A DNA stretch of 9,544 bases from an uncultured Bifidobacterium sp. (GCF_959020145.1 NZ_CAUEQY010000038.1:1-9544); one strand, 5' to 3'. Positions 1 through 6,879 are shown, numbered from the stretch's first letter. Notes: generated from the letters alone by a model not told the origin. Made by a program: numbers and translations.

Positions 1-180
1 CGACAACTCTGATTGAACGGCACCAACTGATCGCGGCCACCATGCATGATCAGCGACGGCGGCGCCACCATCGATTCGATATCGATTGCCCCGATCGCCC
101 GTAACAGTCTCGGTCGTTTCGGCAGTCTCGGCCGCATCAGCGCCATCATCTGCAATGTTTTGTGCAATATCAGTAGTCAT
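1..180 (-). pseudogene. Remnant or frameshifted alpha/beta-hydrolase (esterase-like), 5' end plus C-terminal motif, runs off window
   Basis: A minus-strand ATG at 180-178 follows a good Shine-Dalgarno sequence (GAGAGG, 6 nt upstream). It opens a frame beginning MTTDIAQNIADDGADAAE, which stays open to the window edge but loses any recognisable character after about 28 codons. Shifted by +1, positions 89-3 encode AIDIESMVAPPS, then LIMHGGRDQLVPF and NQSC. This matches the region around the catalytic Asp of esterase/lipase-type alpha/beta hydrolases (PP-x-LIxHG-x-x-D-x-x-VP). In intact enzymes that motif lies in the last third of a 250-350 residue protein, after the GxSxG nucleophile elbow. Here fewer than 40 codons separate it from the start, so the oxyanion and Ser regions are absent. 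I infer an internal deletion plus frameshift, or a sequencing error combined with an unusual start. The catalytic His region would lie beyond the window. The ATG at 71-69 in the esterase frame is an alternative but has no evident ribosome binding site. Confidence 0.5.
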
Positions 181-253
181 AATGCACCTCTCATTCCTTT
201 CCATGCATGATTATTAAGATTGCTTTTCTCGAATTTGATTGCCCGATGTTCCC

Positions 254-269
254 TGTTTCACGTGAAACA
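254..269. promoter_or_regulatory. parS: parS centromere-like site (ParB/Spo0J binding)
   Basis: TGTTTCACGTGAAACA is a perfect 16-bp palindrome. It fits the B. subtilis parS consensus TGTTNCACGTGAAACA and contains the 14-bp GTTTCACGTGAAAC core known from actinobacterial parS sites. ParB loads here, spreads on flanking DNA and works with ParA and SMC in chromosome segregation. The site lies between two divergent gene starts, 33 bp before the Sir2 start codon. Such sites cluster near oriC, so an origin-proximal position is inferred. It could also affect the flanking promoters. Confidence 0.88.
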
Positions 270-302
270 TCAGAAGTTACGTCGTGCGGCTATACCTAAG
301 AT

Positions 303-1058
303 ATGAGCAAAAAGATCGCAGTATTGACGGGGGCGGGGATTTCCACGTCCGCAGGTATTCCCGACTTCCGCGGACCGGACGGCGTCTGGACTAAGCACCC
401 TGAACAAACGAAAGTGTATGACATCGAAGCATTCCTTTGCCACGAGGAAGATCGCAAGTATTCCTGGCGTTGGCAGAAGGAATCGCCCGTGTGGACCGCA
501 CAGCCGGGCACCGCACATAAAGCGCTCGTCAAACTGGAACAGGCTGGCATGCTGACGCTGCTCGCCACACAAAACTTCGACGCATTGCATGAAAAAGCCG
601 GCAATAGCAGCGACGTCATCGTCAATCTGCATGGCACCATCGGTACCTCGCACTGCATGAAGTGCCATGCAAAATATGACACCACCGACATCATGGCGAA
701 TCTCGACAACGAACCCGATCCGCACTGCCATCGCAGACTGCCCTACAGCGGCAACATGCCATGCAACGGACTCATCAAAACCGACGTGGTCTACTTCGGC
801 GAGGCATTGCCGGACGGCGCGCTCGAAAAATCGTATCGACTCGCAACGCAGGCCGACGAACTGTGGGTCATCGGATCCACGCTGGAAGTCATGCCCGCGG
901 CAAGCATCGTGCCCATAGCCGCAGAGGCGGGCGTGCCGATCACCATTATGAACATGGGACGCACGCAATACGATCGGTTGGCCGACCGGCTTATCCACGA
1001 CGATATCGCCGTCGCCCTGCCGCAGCTCGTCGACGAAACCATCACCGCCGAGCAGTAA
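303..1058 (+). CDS. NAD-dependent protein deacylase, Sir2 family (sirtuin)
   Basis: This 251-residue sirtuin removes acyl groups from lysines in cytoplasmic proteins, using NAD+ and yielding nicotinamide and O-acyl-ADP-ribose. The family signatures appear in order: GAGIS at 10-14 with AGIPDFRG at 17-24 (NAD binding), TQNFD at 89-93, NLHG at 108-111 with the catalytic His110, and GSTLEV at 191-196 in the Rossmann fold. A zinc site is formed by Cys118, Cys121, Cys142 and Cys154. The length is normal for a bacterial single-domain sirtuin. The second motif has Phe where many members have Ile or Val. A Tyr-x-x-Arg (53-56) lies near where desuccinylases carry theirs, but the register is uncertain, so acyl preference cannot be assigned. 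An in-frame TAA just upstream (297-299) makes ATG 303 the first possible ATG, although no strong Shine-Dalgarno precedes it. The gene is monocistronic and convergent with the threonine dehydratase gene. Confidence 0.95.
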   Translation: MSKKIAVLTGAGISTSAGIPDFRGPDGVWTKHPEQTKVYDIEAFLCHEEDRKYSWRWQKESPVWTAQPGTAHKALVKLEQAGMLTLLATQNFDALHEKAGNSSDVIVNLHGTIGTSHCMKCHAKYDTTDIMANLDNEPDPHCHRRLPYSGNMPCNGLIKTDVVYFGEALPDGALEKSYRLATQADELWVIGSTLEVMPAASIVPIAAEAGVPITIMNMGRTQYDRLADRLIHDDIAVALPQLVDETITAEQ

Positions 1059-1125
1059 GCCGCACAGTAAATACGTTTTCTCGTACGTCTTGCAGTACCG
1101 GCACAAATCGTTGGAATTACACCGG

Positions 1126-1160
1126 TTTTGGTTGGTCGTTACCAAAATCCGAATTTTTCA
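1126..1160 (+). terminator. Weak candidate terminator for the sirtuin gene
   Basis: TTTTGGT and ACCAAAA form a 7-bp inverted repeat around an 8-nt loop. Two more G-C pairs are possible across a bulge, and GAATTTTTC follows. The stem is AT-rich and weak, and it lies about 70 nt after the sirtuin stop codon. This is a tentative call. Confidence 0.3.
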
Positions 1161-1204
1161 ACGACAAAAATCCGAATGACGTAACGGCTAGTCAAGCAAT
1201 ATAA

Positions 1205-1270
1205 ACAACAAAAGGGTCTTGGATTGCTTTGCGACAATCAGAAATCATCGCAAGGCTTTCCAAGACCCTT
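1205..1270 (-). terminator. Intrinsic terminator of the threonine dehydratase gene
   Basis: AAGGGTCTTGGA (1212-1223) and TCCAAGACCCTT (1259-1270) are perfect inverse complements. The stem continues after a short internal mismatch with TTGCGA/TCGCAA, leaving a 13-nt loop. Read on the minus strand, the stem is followed by a T-rich run (CCCTTTTGTTGTTTATATT), as expected for Rho-independent termination. It lies about 35 nt beyond the dehydratase stop codon. On the plus strand no T-run follows, so termination of the sirtuin transcript here would be weak. Confidence 0.82.
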
Positions 1271-1304
1271 ATTGGTTATCAAATACTGAAAAGCGGTACT
1301 GAAA

Positions 1305-2570
1305 TCAGTAAATGCGCTTCGGCTGGAAACCGGCTTCGCGCAATGCCTCGAGCACACGATCAATGTGGTCGGGACCATTCGTTTCAACCGTCACGCCCAA
1401 AGCCACGGCATTCGCGTAATGGCTGGACGCCTTGAACTGGTCGTGATCCAGCGCGATAACGTTCGCACGCTGCTCGGCCAGCAATGTGGCGACCTTCACC
1501 AGCTGTCCCGGGGTATCGGGCAGCTCGACCTCGAAATGCATGATGCGGCCACGCGTGATCATACCCTTCTGAATCACAGCGCCAATGGACACAGTGTCTT
1601 CATTACCGCCAGACATGATCGGCACCACCACATGCGGACCCTTCGCCTCGGCGAACTTGCGCGAGCGCAGGTTGAGGTGCTCGAGCGCAGCCAGAGACAC
1701 AGCGCCGGCAGCCTCAACCACCAGCTTGTGCTTTTCGAGCATGAGCAGGATCATCTCGTTGATGTCACGCTCGGTCACGGTGACGATGTCGTCAAGGAAT
1801 TCGTTGAGCAGCGCGAACGTGAGATCGCCCGGACGCTTCACGGCGACGCCCTCGGCGGACGTGCGCACCTGGTCGGCGGCAACCACATGACCTGCGGCCA
1901 GCGAATTCTTCCATGCTGGGCTACCCTCCGGAATCGCGCCGATCACGCGCACTTCCGGCTTGAACGTCTTGATGGCGAGCGCCACACCGGCACCAAGACC
2001 GCCACCGCCCAGCGGCACGACCACGTCGGTGACGTTCGGCACGTCTTCGAGGATTTCGAGGCCGATGGTGCCCTGACCGCACAGCACCTCGTAATCGTCG
2101 AATGGCGGCACGTAGATCATGCCTTCGGTGTCGCTCAATTCCTGGGCGCGGGCTGCGGATTCGTCGAACACCTCGCCGTACAGCACCACGTCTGCACCGT
2201 ACGCCTTGGTGGCGTCAACCTTCAGCGGCGGAGTGATCTGCGGCATGCAGATCGTTGCCTTCGCACCACGTTCGCGAGCCGCATAGGCCACGCCCTGCGC
2301 ATGGTTGCCCGCGGAAGCGGTGACAATGCCGCGAGCCAGCTGCTCATCACTCAGGGATGCGATCTTGTTGTAGGCGCCGCGAATCTTGAACGATCCGGTG
2401 ACCTGGAGATTCTCAGGCTTGAGCAGAATCTCATGTCCGGTCATGTCGGACAGCACCTTGGACGGAATGATTTCCGTGTGGCGTGCAGTGCCCTTGAGTC
2501 GTTCGGCGGCTAGTTTCAGTTCAGCTGCATGATCGCGCTGCAATGCTTTGAGAACCTCGTTTTGTTCCAT
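1305..2570 (-). CDS. ilvA: Threonine dehydratase (threonine ammonia-lyase), PLP-dependent with one ACT domain
   Basis: The enzyme converts L-threonine to 2-oxobutyrate and ammonia, the first committed step of isoleucine synthesis or a route of threonine breakdown. Its 421 residues show the fold-type II PLP core: SFKIRGA at 60-66 with Lys62 as the expected Schiff-base lysine, SAGNHAQG at 86-93, the phosphate-binding loop GGGGLG at 188-193, and SGGN at 320-323. Residues from about 342 to 420 form a single ACT-like regulatory domain (FEVELPDTPGQL). This is the single-ACT layout of the shorter IlvA/TdcB-like subgroup rather than the roughly 510-residue two-ACT E. coli IlvA. Allosteric behaviour therefore cannot be assumed. 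ATG 2570 is the natural start, though its Shine-Dalgarno is poor. The gene stands alone, with a terminator on each side. The symbol ilvA follows common usage; a catabolic role is the alternative. Confidence 0.94.
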   Translation of the reverse strand: MEQNEVLKALQRDHAAELKLAAERLKGTARHTEIIPSKVLSDMTGHEILLKPENLQVTGSFKIRGAYNKIASLSDEQLARGIVTASAGNHAQGVAYAARERGAKATICMPQITPPLKVDATKAYGADVVLYGEVFDESAARAQELSDTEGMIYVPPFDDYEVLCGQGTIGLEILEDVPNVTDVVVPLGGGGLGAGVALAIKTFKPEVRVIGAIPEGSPAWKNSLAAGHVVAADQVRTSAEGVAVKRPGDLTFALLNEFLDDIVTVTERDINEMILLMLEKHKLVVEAAGAVSLAALEHLNLRSRKFAEAKGPHVVVPIMSGGNEDTVSIGAVIQKGMITRGRIMHFEVELPDTPGQLVKVATLLAEQRANVIALDHDQFKASSHYANAVALGVTVETNGPDHIDRVLEALREAGFQPKRIY

Positions 2571-2636
2571 GAGCGTTATTGTAAGCGTACGTCTGCCGAA
2601 ACTGCCTTATCATGCGGCTTTCGCGATGAAAAGTGA

Positions 2637-2667
2637 GATTGCTTGCGAAAAGTAATCACAAGCAATC
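2637..2667. promoter_or_regulatory. Inverted repeat upstream of the threonine dehydratase gene, possible operator or leader hairpin
   Basis: GATTGCTTG (2637-2645) and CAAGCAATC (2659-2667) are perfect 9-bp inverse complements around a 13-nt spacer, centred about 80 bp before the dehydratase start codon. No T-run follows on either strand, so it is not a simple terminator. It could bind a dimeric regulator or form a hairpin in the 5' leader. I could not place a convincing promoter next to it. Confidence 0.4.
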
Positions 2668-2708
2668 AGGAATAATCGCAATACATAATCTGATAAATCA
2701 CAATACAA

Positions 2709-2758
2709 ATAAAGAAAAAGCGTTCGTACGATCCCGTGATGAATCGCACGAACGCTTT
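2709..2758 (-). terminator. Intrinsic terminator of the alpha-glucosidase gene
   Basis: AAAGCGTTCGTACGAT (2717-2732) pairs with ATCGCACGAACGCTTT (2743-2758), giving a 16-bp stem with one mismatch around a 10-nt loop. On the minus strand it ends in CGCTTTTTCTTTATTTG, a clear U-tract. It starts about 25 nt after the alpha-glucosidase stop codon and separates that gene from the threonine dehydratase gene. Confidence 0.9.
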
Positions 2759-2783
2759 GCAGAGAGTTTATAGGAAAGATCGA

Positions 2784-4604
2784 TCAGAGCTGAATCACGA
2801 CCCCCTCCCAGCGAGCAAGCTCACCGCGAGCGACCGACTTTACGCTATGTACAGCATCATAGGTGCTGAGCAGTACCTGCGACTCGCCCACGCCATCCTC
2901 AAGCAGTTGCGCGACCTCAGCAGGCACCTGCGCCGTCTTATCAGTAAGATTGACGATGACGAGAATCGTGTCGTCGCCGCTGGTACGGGTGAAGGAATAC
3001 ACCTGCTCGCTGTCTGCCGCGACCAGATTCCATTCGCCCGTCGCGATGGTCGCGTTGTTGTGGCGCATGGCGATGAGCTTCTTGTAGAAGCTGTACACGG
3101 ATCCGGGATCGTCGAATTCCTCGGCTGCGTTGATCTCGACATGATTCGGATTGACGCCGATCCACGGTTCCGTCGCCGCGTCCGGCGCGGTGAAGCCGGC
3201 ATACCTGGAGGCGTCCCACTGCATCGGCGTGCGTGCGTTGTCGCGGCCGATGAGCGCGAGCGCCGCCATCATCGATTCTGCGGACTGGCATTTTGCTTCT
3301 TCCACGCGCTGGCGGTAGCCGTTGATGGATTCCAGATCGCGATACTGCTCGAGCGTGGTGAAGTGTGCGTTGGTCATGCCCAGCTCTTCGCCCTCGTAAA
3401 TGTACGGGGTGCCGCGGTGCATGTGCAGCAGCATGCCGAACGCCTTGGCGCTCAGCTCGCGCGACTCGCGATCAGCGTCGTCGCCCCAACGGGAGACGAC
3501 GCGCGGCTGATCATGGTTGCAGAAGAACAGGCTGGCCCAGCCGGCGTTCTTCACAGCCTCCTGCTGGTCGGCGAGGCGGGCGCGCAGATTCTTGACTTCG
3601 AACGGCACGGTGTTCCACTTGGAACCTTCCTGGTCGATGCCCACGTGGTCGAAGAGGAACAGCATGTCAAGTTCGCCGTTCTTCGGATCGGTGACATGCT
3701 CGTTGCGTGCCGGAGTGATGCCCGGCGCTTCGCCGACGTTCATGTAGCCTTCGCGGCCTTCGAACACTTCGCGGCGCATTTCGGCAAGGAACTCGTCGAT
3801 GCGCGGACCGTCGGAGCACCATGGGAACGGGCTGGAATAGCCTTCCTCACCAACCGGATAATCCTCAATCTCGCAGCCGTCTTCTCCCGGCAGCTTGCCG
3901 TTCTTATCAACAGTCTTCGAAACCTGCGTGATCACATCCATACGGAAGCCGTCAATGCCGCGATCCATCCACCAATTCATCATCTTGTAGACGGCCTTGC
4001 GCACTTCCGGATTCTCCCAATTCAAATCCGGCTGCTTCTTGGAATACTGGTGGAAGAAATACTCGCCGCGCTTCGGATCGTACTCCCAAGCGGAACCGCC
4101 GAAATAGGAACCCCACTGGTTCGGCTCGGCACCCGGAGTGCCCGGCTCATGCCCCGGCCTGGCTGGACGCCACCAATACCAGTCGGCATGCGGATCGTCC
4201 TTGTCGCGGGAAGCCTGGAACCAAGCATGCTCGTCGGACGTGTGGTTGACCACCAAATCCATCACGATCTTCAGACCGCGCTTGTGCGCTTCGGCAAGCA
4301 GCTCGTCCATATCCTCCAACGTGCCGAACAGCGGATCGATATCCTGATAATCGGAAATATCGTAGCCGTTGTCGTCCTGCGGCGACTTGTAGACCGGGCT
4401 CAACCACACCACGTCCACGCCAAGATCGGCCAGATAGTCAAGACGGCTGGTGATGCCTTTCAGATCGCCGATGCCGTCGCCGTTCGTGTCTTGGAAGGAA
4501 CGCGGGTACACCTGATATACCACCGCGTTGGCCCACCATGGGTTCGGGGTCGCGCCGTTGGAACGCACGGTGTCGGGAAGGGTGGAACGATTGAAATTCG
4601 TCAT
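2784..4604 (-). CDS. Alpha-glucosidase, GH13 family, oligo-1,6-glucosidase-like
   Basis: This 606-residue cytoplasmic enzyme (no signal peptide) hydrolyses the non-reducing terminal alpha-glucosyl unit of short oligosaccharides. The GH13 conserved regions are all present: DLVVNH at 116-121 (I), GFRMDVI at 219-225 with nucleophile Asp223 (II), NVGEAPG at 289-295 with acid/base Glu292 (III), and NHDQPRVVSR at 363-372 with transition-state stabiliser Asp365 (IV). A calcium-type loop DTNGDGIGD lies at 39-47. The NHDQPRVVSR and QVYPRSF signatures place it near subfamily 31. Val224 directly follows the nucleophile, which is associated with alpha-1,6 preference; maltases usually have Ala or Thr there. 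Isomaltose, panose and similar sugars are therefore likely substrates, but sucrose or maltose activity is not excluded. The start is supported by AAAGGAG 9 nt upstream. The gene lies downstream of the sugar importer operon in the same direction, but a terminator between them suggests its own promoter. Confidence 0.95.
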   Translation of the reverse strand: MTNFNRSTLPDTVRSNGATPNPWWANAVVYQVYPRSFQDTNGDGIGDLKGITSRLDYLADLGVDVVWLSPVYKSPQDDNGYDISDYQDIDPLFGTLEDMDELLAEAHKRGLKIVMDLVVNHTSDEHAWFQASRDKDDPHADWYWWRPARPGHEPGTPGAEPNQWGSYFGGSAWEYDPKRGEYFFHQYSKKQPDLNWENPEVRKAVYKMMNWWMDRGIDGFRMDVITQVSKTVDKNGKLPGEDGCEIEDYPVGEEGYSSPFPWCSDGPRIDEFLAEMRREVFEGREGYMNVGEAPGITPARNEHVTDPKNGELDMLFLFDHVGIDQEGSKWNTVPFEVKNLRARLADQQEAVKNAGWASLFFCNHDQPRVVSRWGDDADRESRELSAKAFGMLLHMHRGTPYIYEGEELGMTNAHFTTLEQYRDLESINGYRQRVEEAKCQSAESMMAALALIGRDNARTPMQWDASRYAGFTAPDAATEPWIGVNPNHVEINAAEEFDDPGSVYSFYKKLIAMRHNNATIATGEWNLVAADSEQVYSFTRTSGDDTILVIVNLTDKTAQVPAEVAQLLEDGVGESQVLLSTYDAVHSVKSVARGELARWEGVVIQL

Positions 4605-4814
4605 GTCGTGGAGCTCCTTTGCTTGACGTTTGTTGGATTTTCGTTCGATCTTTCGTGACTGACTCTGCCCGTTTTCAGCTCATGTCAGCTTCATGCAGAA
4701 GATCGATTTTGCCTACTCCCCTATGGTATGCAACCCTGTTTTTCTTTCTTTCCCGCGGCGAGTTGTGCAAAGCAAGAAAAGAATACGCTTCTTACGGACG
4801 CGAAAAACCAATCC
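4605..4814. other. Upstream region of the alpha-glucosidase gene, promoter not resolved
   Basis: About 210 bp lie between the alpha-glucosidase start and the importer terminator. Apart from the Shine-Dalgarno AAAGGAG next to the start, I see no convincing -35/-10 pair. A short AAGAA/TTCTT inverted repeat and a pyrimidine-rich run near 4739-4754 are the only other structures. The promoter presumably lies here because the preceding operon ends in a strong terminator. Confidence 0.5.
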
Positions 4815-4865
4815 GCAAAAATAAAAACGCGGGACGTTCCAGAAAGGGAAATGGAACGTCCCGCG
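4812..4865 (-). terminator. Intrinsic terminator of the sugar importer operon
   Basis: CGCGGGACGTTCC (4828-4840) and GGAACGTCCCGCG (4853-4865) form a perfect 13-bp GC-rich stem with a 12-nt loop. On the minus strand TTTTTATTTTTGC follows immediately. This is a textbook Rho-independent terminator. It lies about 140 nt beyond the stop codon of the last permease gene. Confidence 0.93.
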
Positions 4866-5007
4866 CTGGGGAGTGGGATAGGCCAGTCCCGCTCAGAGCG
4901 GTGAAGTGTTACTTCCTGAACGGACGGCCTACGGCCGCGTTGTCCCTGCCTTCGCTCGCCTATCGGCTCGCTCAGGGGGAGCCTATGAACAGACCACTGG
5001 GCTGTTC
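4866..5007 (-). other. Structured 3' untranslated segment of the importer operon
   Basis: This non-coding stretch between the last permease gene and the operon terminator holds several small inverted repeats. GAACAG/CTGTTC (4987-4992 and 5002-5007) overlaps the stop codon. CCCTG/CAGGG (4944-4948 and 4973-4977) encloses GCC-TATC-GGC. GGCC-TAC-GGCC lies at 4926-4936 and CCGC/GCGG at 4889-4901. No protein frame is convincing. It may be a folded mRNA tail or an interspersed palindromic repeat. Confidence 0.45.
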
Positions 5008-5890
5008 ACTTAACGGCTCCCCTCATCACACCACCGACAACCCACTTCTGGGCGAAGATGTAGACGATGAGGACCGGAGCCATGGCCATCAGATAGGACG
5101 CGAAGGCCATCGGATAGTTCGACGTGAACTGGCTTTGGAACACGTACTGTGCGAGCGGAATCGTCTGATTGCTCTGATCAGTCAGCGTGATCAACGGCAG
5201 CAGGAAGTCGTTCCAAGCCCACAGTGCGGTCAAAATCGCAATCGTGGCATTAATCGGACCCATCAGCGGGAAAATGATTGTCCAGAAAATACGCCAGGTG
5301 GAAGCACCGTCGATACGAGCCGCCTCTTCCAACGAAATCGGAATCGAACGAATAAAACCAATCGCAATAAACAGGTTGGTGCCGATGCCAAGAATCGTGT
5401 ACAGAATAATCAAACCAAGCTGATTATCAAGATGCAACGTACCCATTTCCTTCGCGACCGGCAGCATGATCACCGTGAACGGCACGAACATCATCGCAAG
5501 GAAGAAGTAATACAGGAAGCGGAAGAATCGCTTATCCATATTTCGTGCCACAGCATACGCGACGAACGTGTTCGTCAGCAGCGTCAACACCACCGCGCAC
5601 ACGGTGATGATCGCGGAGTTAAGTGCGGCCTTCGGATAGTTCACCTTATTCCATGCGTCGGCGAAATTATGCCATTCCCACGTGGTCGGCAAGCTGAACG
5701 TGCCAGCCTCGCCCGGCGTCTTCAACGCGGTGACCACAGCGAAATACAACGGCACGAGCACGGTAAGACTCAACACCGTCACAACCGCGGTCAGCCACCA
5801 GTTGACCTTATGATCCCTGCGGATTTTATCCGGCTTTGCTTGCGCTTGAACGCCAGTCTTTGCAGTCTTTGCAACAGTTGCGCTAGTCAT
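5006..5890 (-). CDS. Sugar ABC transporter permease, MalG-type (CUT1 family)
   Basis: This 294-residue inner-membrane protein is one half of the transmembrane channel of a carbohydrate importer. It has a basic cytoplasmic N-terminus of about 30 residues and six hydrophobic segments, at roughly 31-56, 90-115, 122-146, 157-180, 200-233 and 262-286. The EAA loop that docks the ATPase reads EEAARIDGASTWRIFW from 188, followed by TIIFPLMGP, close to the MalG-type consensus. The start is supported by AGAGGAAA just upstream of ATG 5890. It is the last gene of the binding protein - permease - permease operon and begins 38 nt after the first permease gene ends. Substrate cannot be read from the sequence; an alpha-glucoside is inferred from the neighbouring alpha-glucosidase gene. 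Confidence 0.93.
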   Translation of the reverse strand: MTSATVAKTAKTGVQAQAKPDKIRRDHKVNWWLTAVVTVLSLTVLVPLYFAVVTALKTPGEAGTFSLPTTWEWHNFADAWNKVNYPKAALNSAIITVCAVVLTLLTNTFVAYAVARNMDKRFFRFLYYFFLAMMFVPFTVIMLPVAKEMGTLHLDNQLGLIILYTILGIGTNLFIAIGFIRSIPISLEEAARIDGASTWRIFWTIIFPLMGPINATIAILTALWAWNDFLLPLITLTDQSNQTIPLAQYVFQSQFTSNYPMAFASYLMAMAPVLIVYIFAQKWVVGGVMRGAVK

Positions 5891-5928
5891 GATATTTCCT
5901 CTTTACCTTCAGACTTTCAGACCCTTGC

Positions 5929-6864
5929 TCAGACCTTTTCCTTGCCGCTGAAGAACTTCAGCTGCACGAAGGCCAGGATTGCCAGCACGATGAAGAACGT
6001 GACCGCGTTCGCCATCTGGTAGGAGTATTCGCCATTGCCAAGGCCGTTCTGGAAGATCAGGTACGAGACGGTTTCGGTCTTGGAATCCGGGCCGCCCTTG
6101 GTCAATGCCATGATCTGGTCGAACGCGCCGAGCGAATTCTTGAGGCTCAACACCATGTTGATGGTGAAGAACGGGCCAATCAGCGGGAAGGTGATCTGCC
6201 AGAAGTTCTGCCAAGCGTTCACACCGTCGATCGCGGCCGCCTCGTAAATCTCGTTGTCGATGGTCTGCAGGCCAGCCAAGTACAGCAGTGTGGAGTAGGC
6301 AACGCCCTGCCAGATCGACAGGAACACAATCGGGAACCATGCCAAATCCGGATTGGAAATCATCGACGTCGACAGCCAATCAATATGCAGCGCCTGGCCG
6401 AGCGCCGGCAACGGCGTCATGAAAATGTACTTGAACACGTAGCCGATCACCAGCACCGACAGGGTGTACGGAATGAAGAAGATCGCACGGAATCCGTTTT
6501 TGAACGCGATTTTCGAATTCAGCAGCACCGCAAGGAACATGCCAAGAAAATTCGTGCCAATTGTAATCAAAATTGCGATGAGAATAGTAAACAGGTACGC
6601 GTGACCGACACGAGAATCCTGGAACATCGCAATATAATTCTTCAATCCGATGAATTTAAAATCACCGTAACCCTGCGAATTAGTGAACGAGTATGCCGCG
6701 CCCTGCAGGAACGGCCAATACAGGAAGATGGACACCAGAATCACAGCCGGAACGGTCATCCAATAAAATGCCGGATCAACCTTGCGCTTGGAATATTTCG
6801 AAACCTTATTCTTGGAAGTTTTTGCCGATTTCTTCGCAGTATTTGCAGTATGTGCGGTAGTCAT
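5929..6864 (-). CDS. Sugar ABC transporter permease, MalF-type (CUT1 family)
   Basis: This is the partner permease of the same importer, 311 residues from ATG 6864. A Lys-rich cytoplasmic N-terminus (residues 11-29) precedes six hydrophobic segments, at roughly 33-55, 90-116, 126-149, 175-200, 228-245 and 284-303. The EAA motif reads YEAAAIDGVNAWQNFW from 207, followed by QITFPLIGP. It is shorter than E. coli MalF and lacks its large P2 periplasmic loop, as is usual in Gram-positive CUT1 systems. A GTG at 6882 would add six residues and overlap the binding-protein stop codon. I prefer ATG 6864 because GGAGGA sits 6 nt before it, so the longer form would translate its own Shine-Dalgarno. The 14-nt gap to the upstream gene indicates tight co-expression. 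Confidence 0.93.
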   Translation of the reverse strand: MTTAHTANTAKKSAKTSKNKVSKYSKRKVDPAFYWMTVPAVILVSIFLYWPFLQGAAYSFTNSQGYGDFKFIGLKNYIAMFQDSRVGHAYLFTILIAILITIGTNFLGMFLAVLLNSKIAFKNGFRAIFFIPYTLSVLVIGYVFKYIFMTPLPALGQALHIDWLSTSMISNPDLAWFPIVFLSIWQGVAYSTLLYLAGLQTIDNEIYEAAAIDGVNAWQNFWQITFPLIGPFFTINMVLSLKNSLGAFDQIMALTKGGPDSKTETVSYLIFQNGLGNGEYSYQMANAVTFFIVLAILAFVQLKFFSGKEKV

Positions 6865-6879
6865 GTCCGTTCCTCCTCT
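6865..6879 (-). promoter_or_regulatory. Ribosome binding site deciding the MalF-type permease start
   Basis: On the minus strand GAGAGGAGGA runs directly out of the binding-protein stop TGA, with ACGGAC as spacer before ATG 6864. The strong purine run at the right spacing supports that ATG over the upstream GTG at 6882. Confidence 0.75.

Noticed and set aside
40..211. Exact 11-bp direct repeat CCATGCATGAT at 40-50 and 201-211
   Set aside because: Contains the self-complementary CATGCATG and has no link to a boundary or duplication that I can see. Considered as a deletion scar but unsupported.
270..1145. Minus-strand open frame of 291 codons opposite the sirtuin gene
   Set aside because: The sirtuin frame has all catalytic and zinc motifs. 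The opposite frame has none, and no ribosome binding site.
1144..1177. Direct repeat AAAATCCGAAT at 1144-1154 and 1167-1177
   Set aside because: Only two copies, 11 bp and AT-rich, in a short intergenic gap. Not enough to call a repeat array or binding sites.
1365..2513. Plus-strand open frame opposite the threonine dehydratase gene
   Set aside because: Antisense shadow: His/Arg-rich product without motifs, whereas the minus strand shows every PLP-enzyme signature.
2571..2716. Possible T-box riboswitch or attenuation leader before the threonine dehydratase gene
   Set aside because: No T-box sequence, no leader peptide rich in Ile/Thr codons and no terminator hairpin between the inverted repeat and the start codon.
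2736..4658. Long open frame of 640 codons on the plus strand opposite the alpha-glucosidase gene
   Set aside because: It is the antisense shadow of a gene with complete GH13 motifs. Its translation has no recognisable domain and it spans the alpha-glucosidase terminator.
4619..6022. Plus-strand open frame of 467 codons opposite the MalG-type permease gene
   Set aside because: The translation is low-complexity, rich in His, Arg and Gln, with no family features. It runs through the operon terminator and the opposite permease gene.
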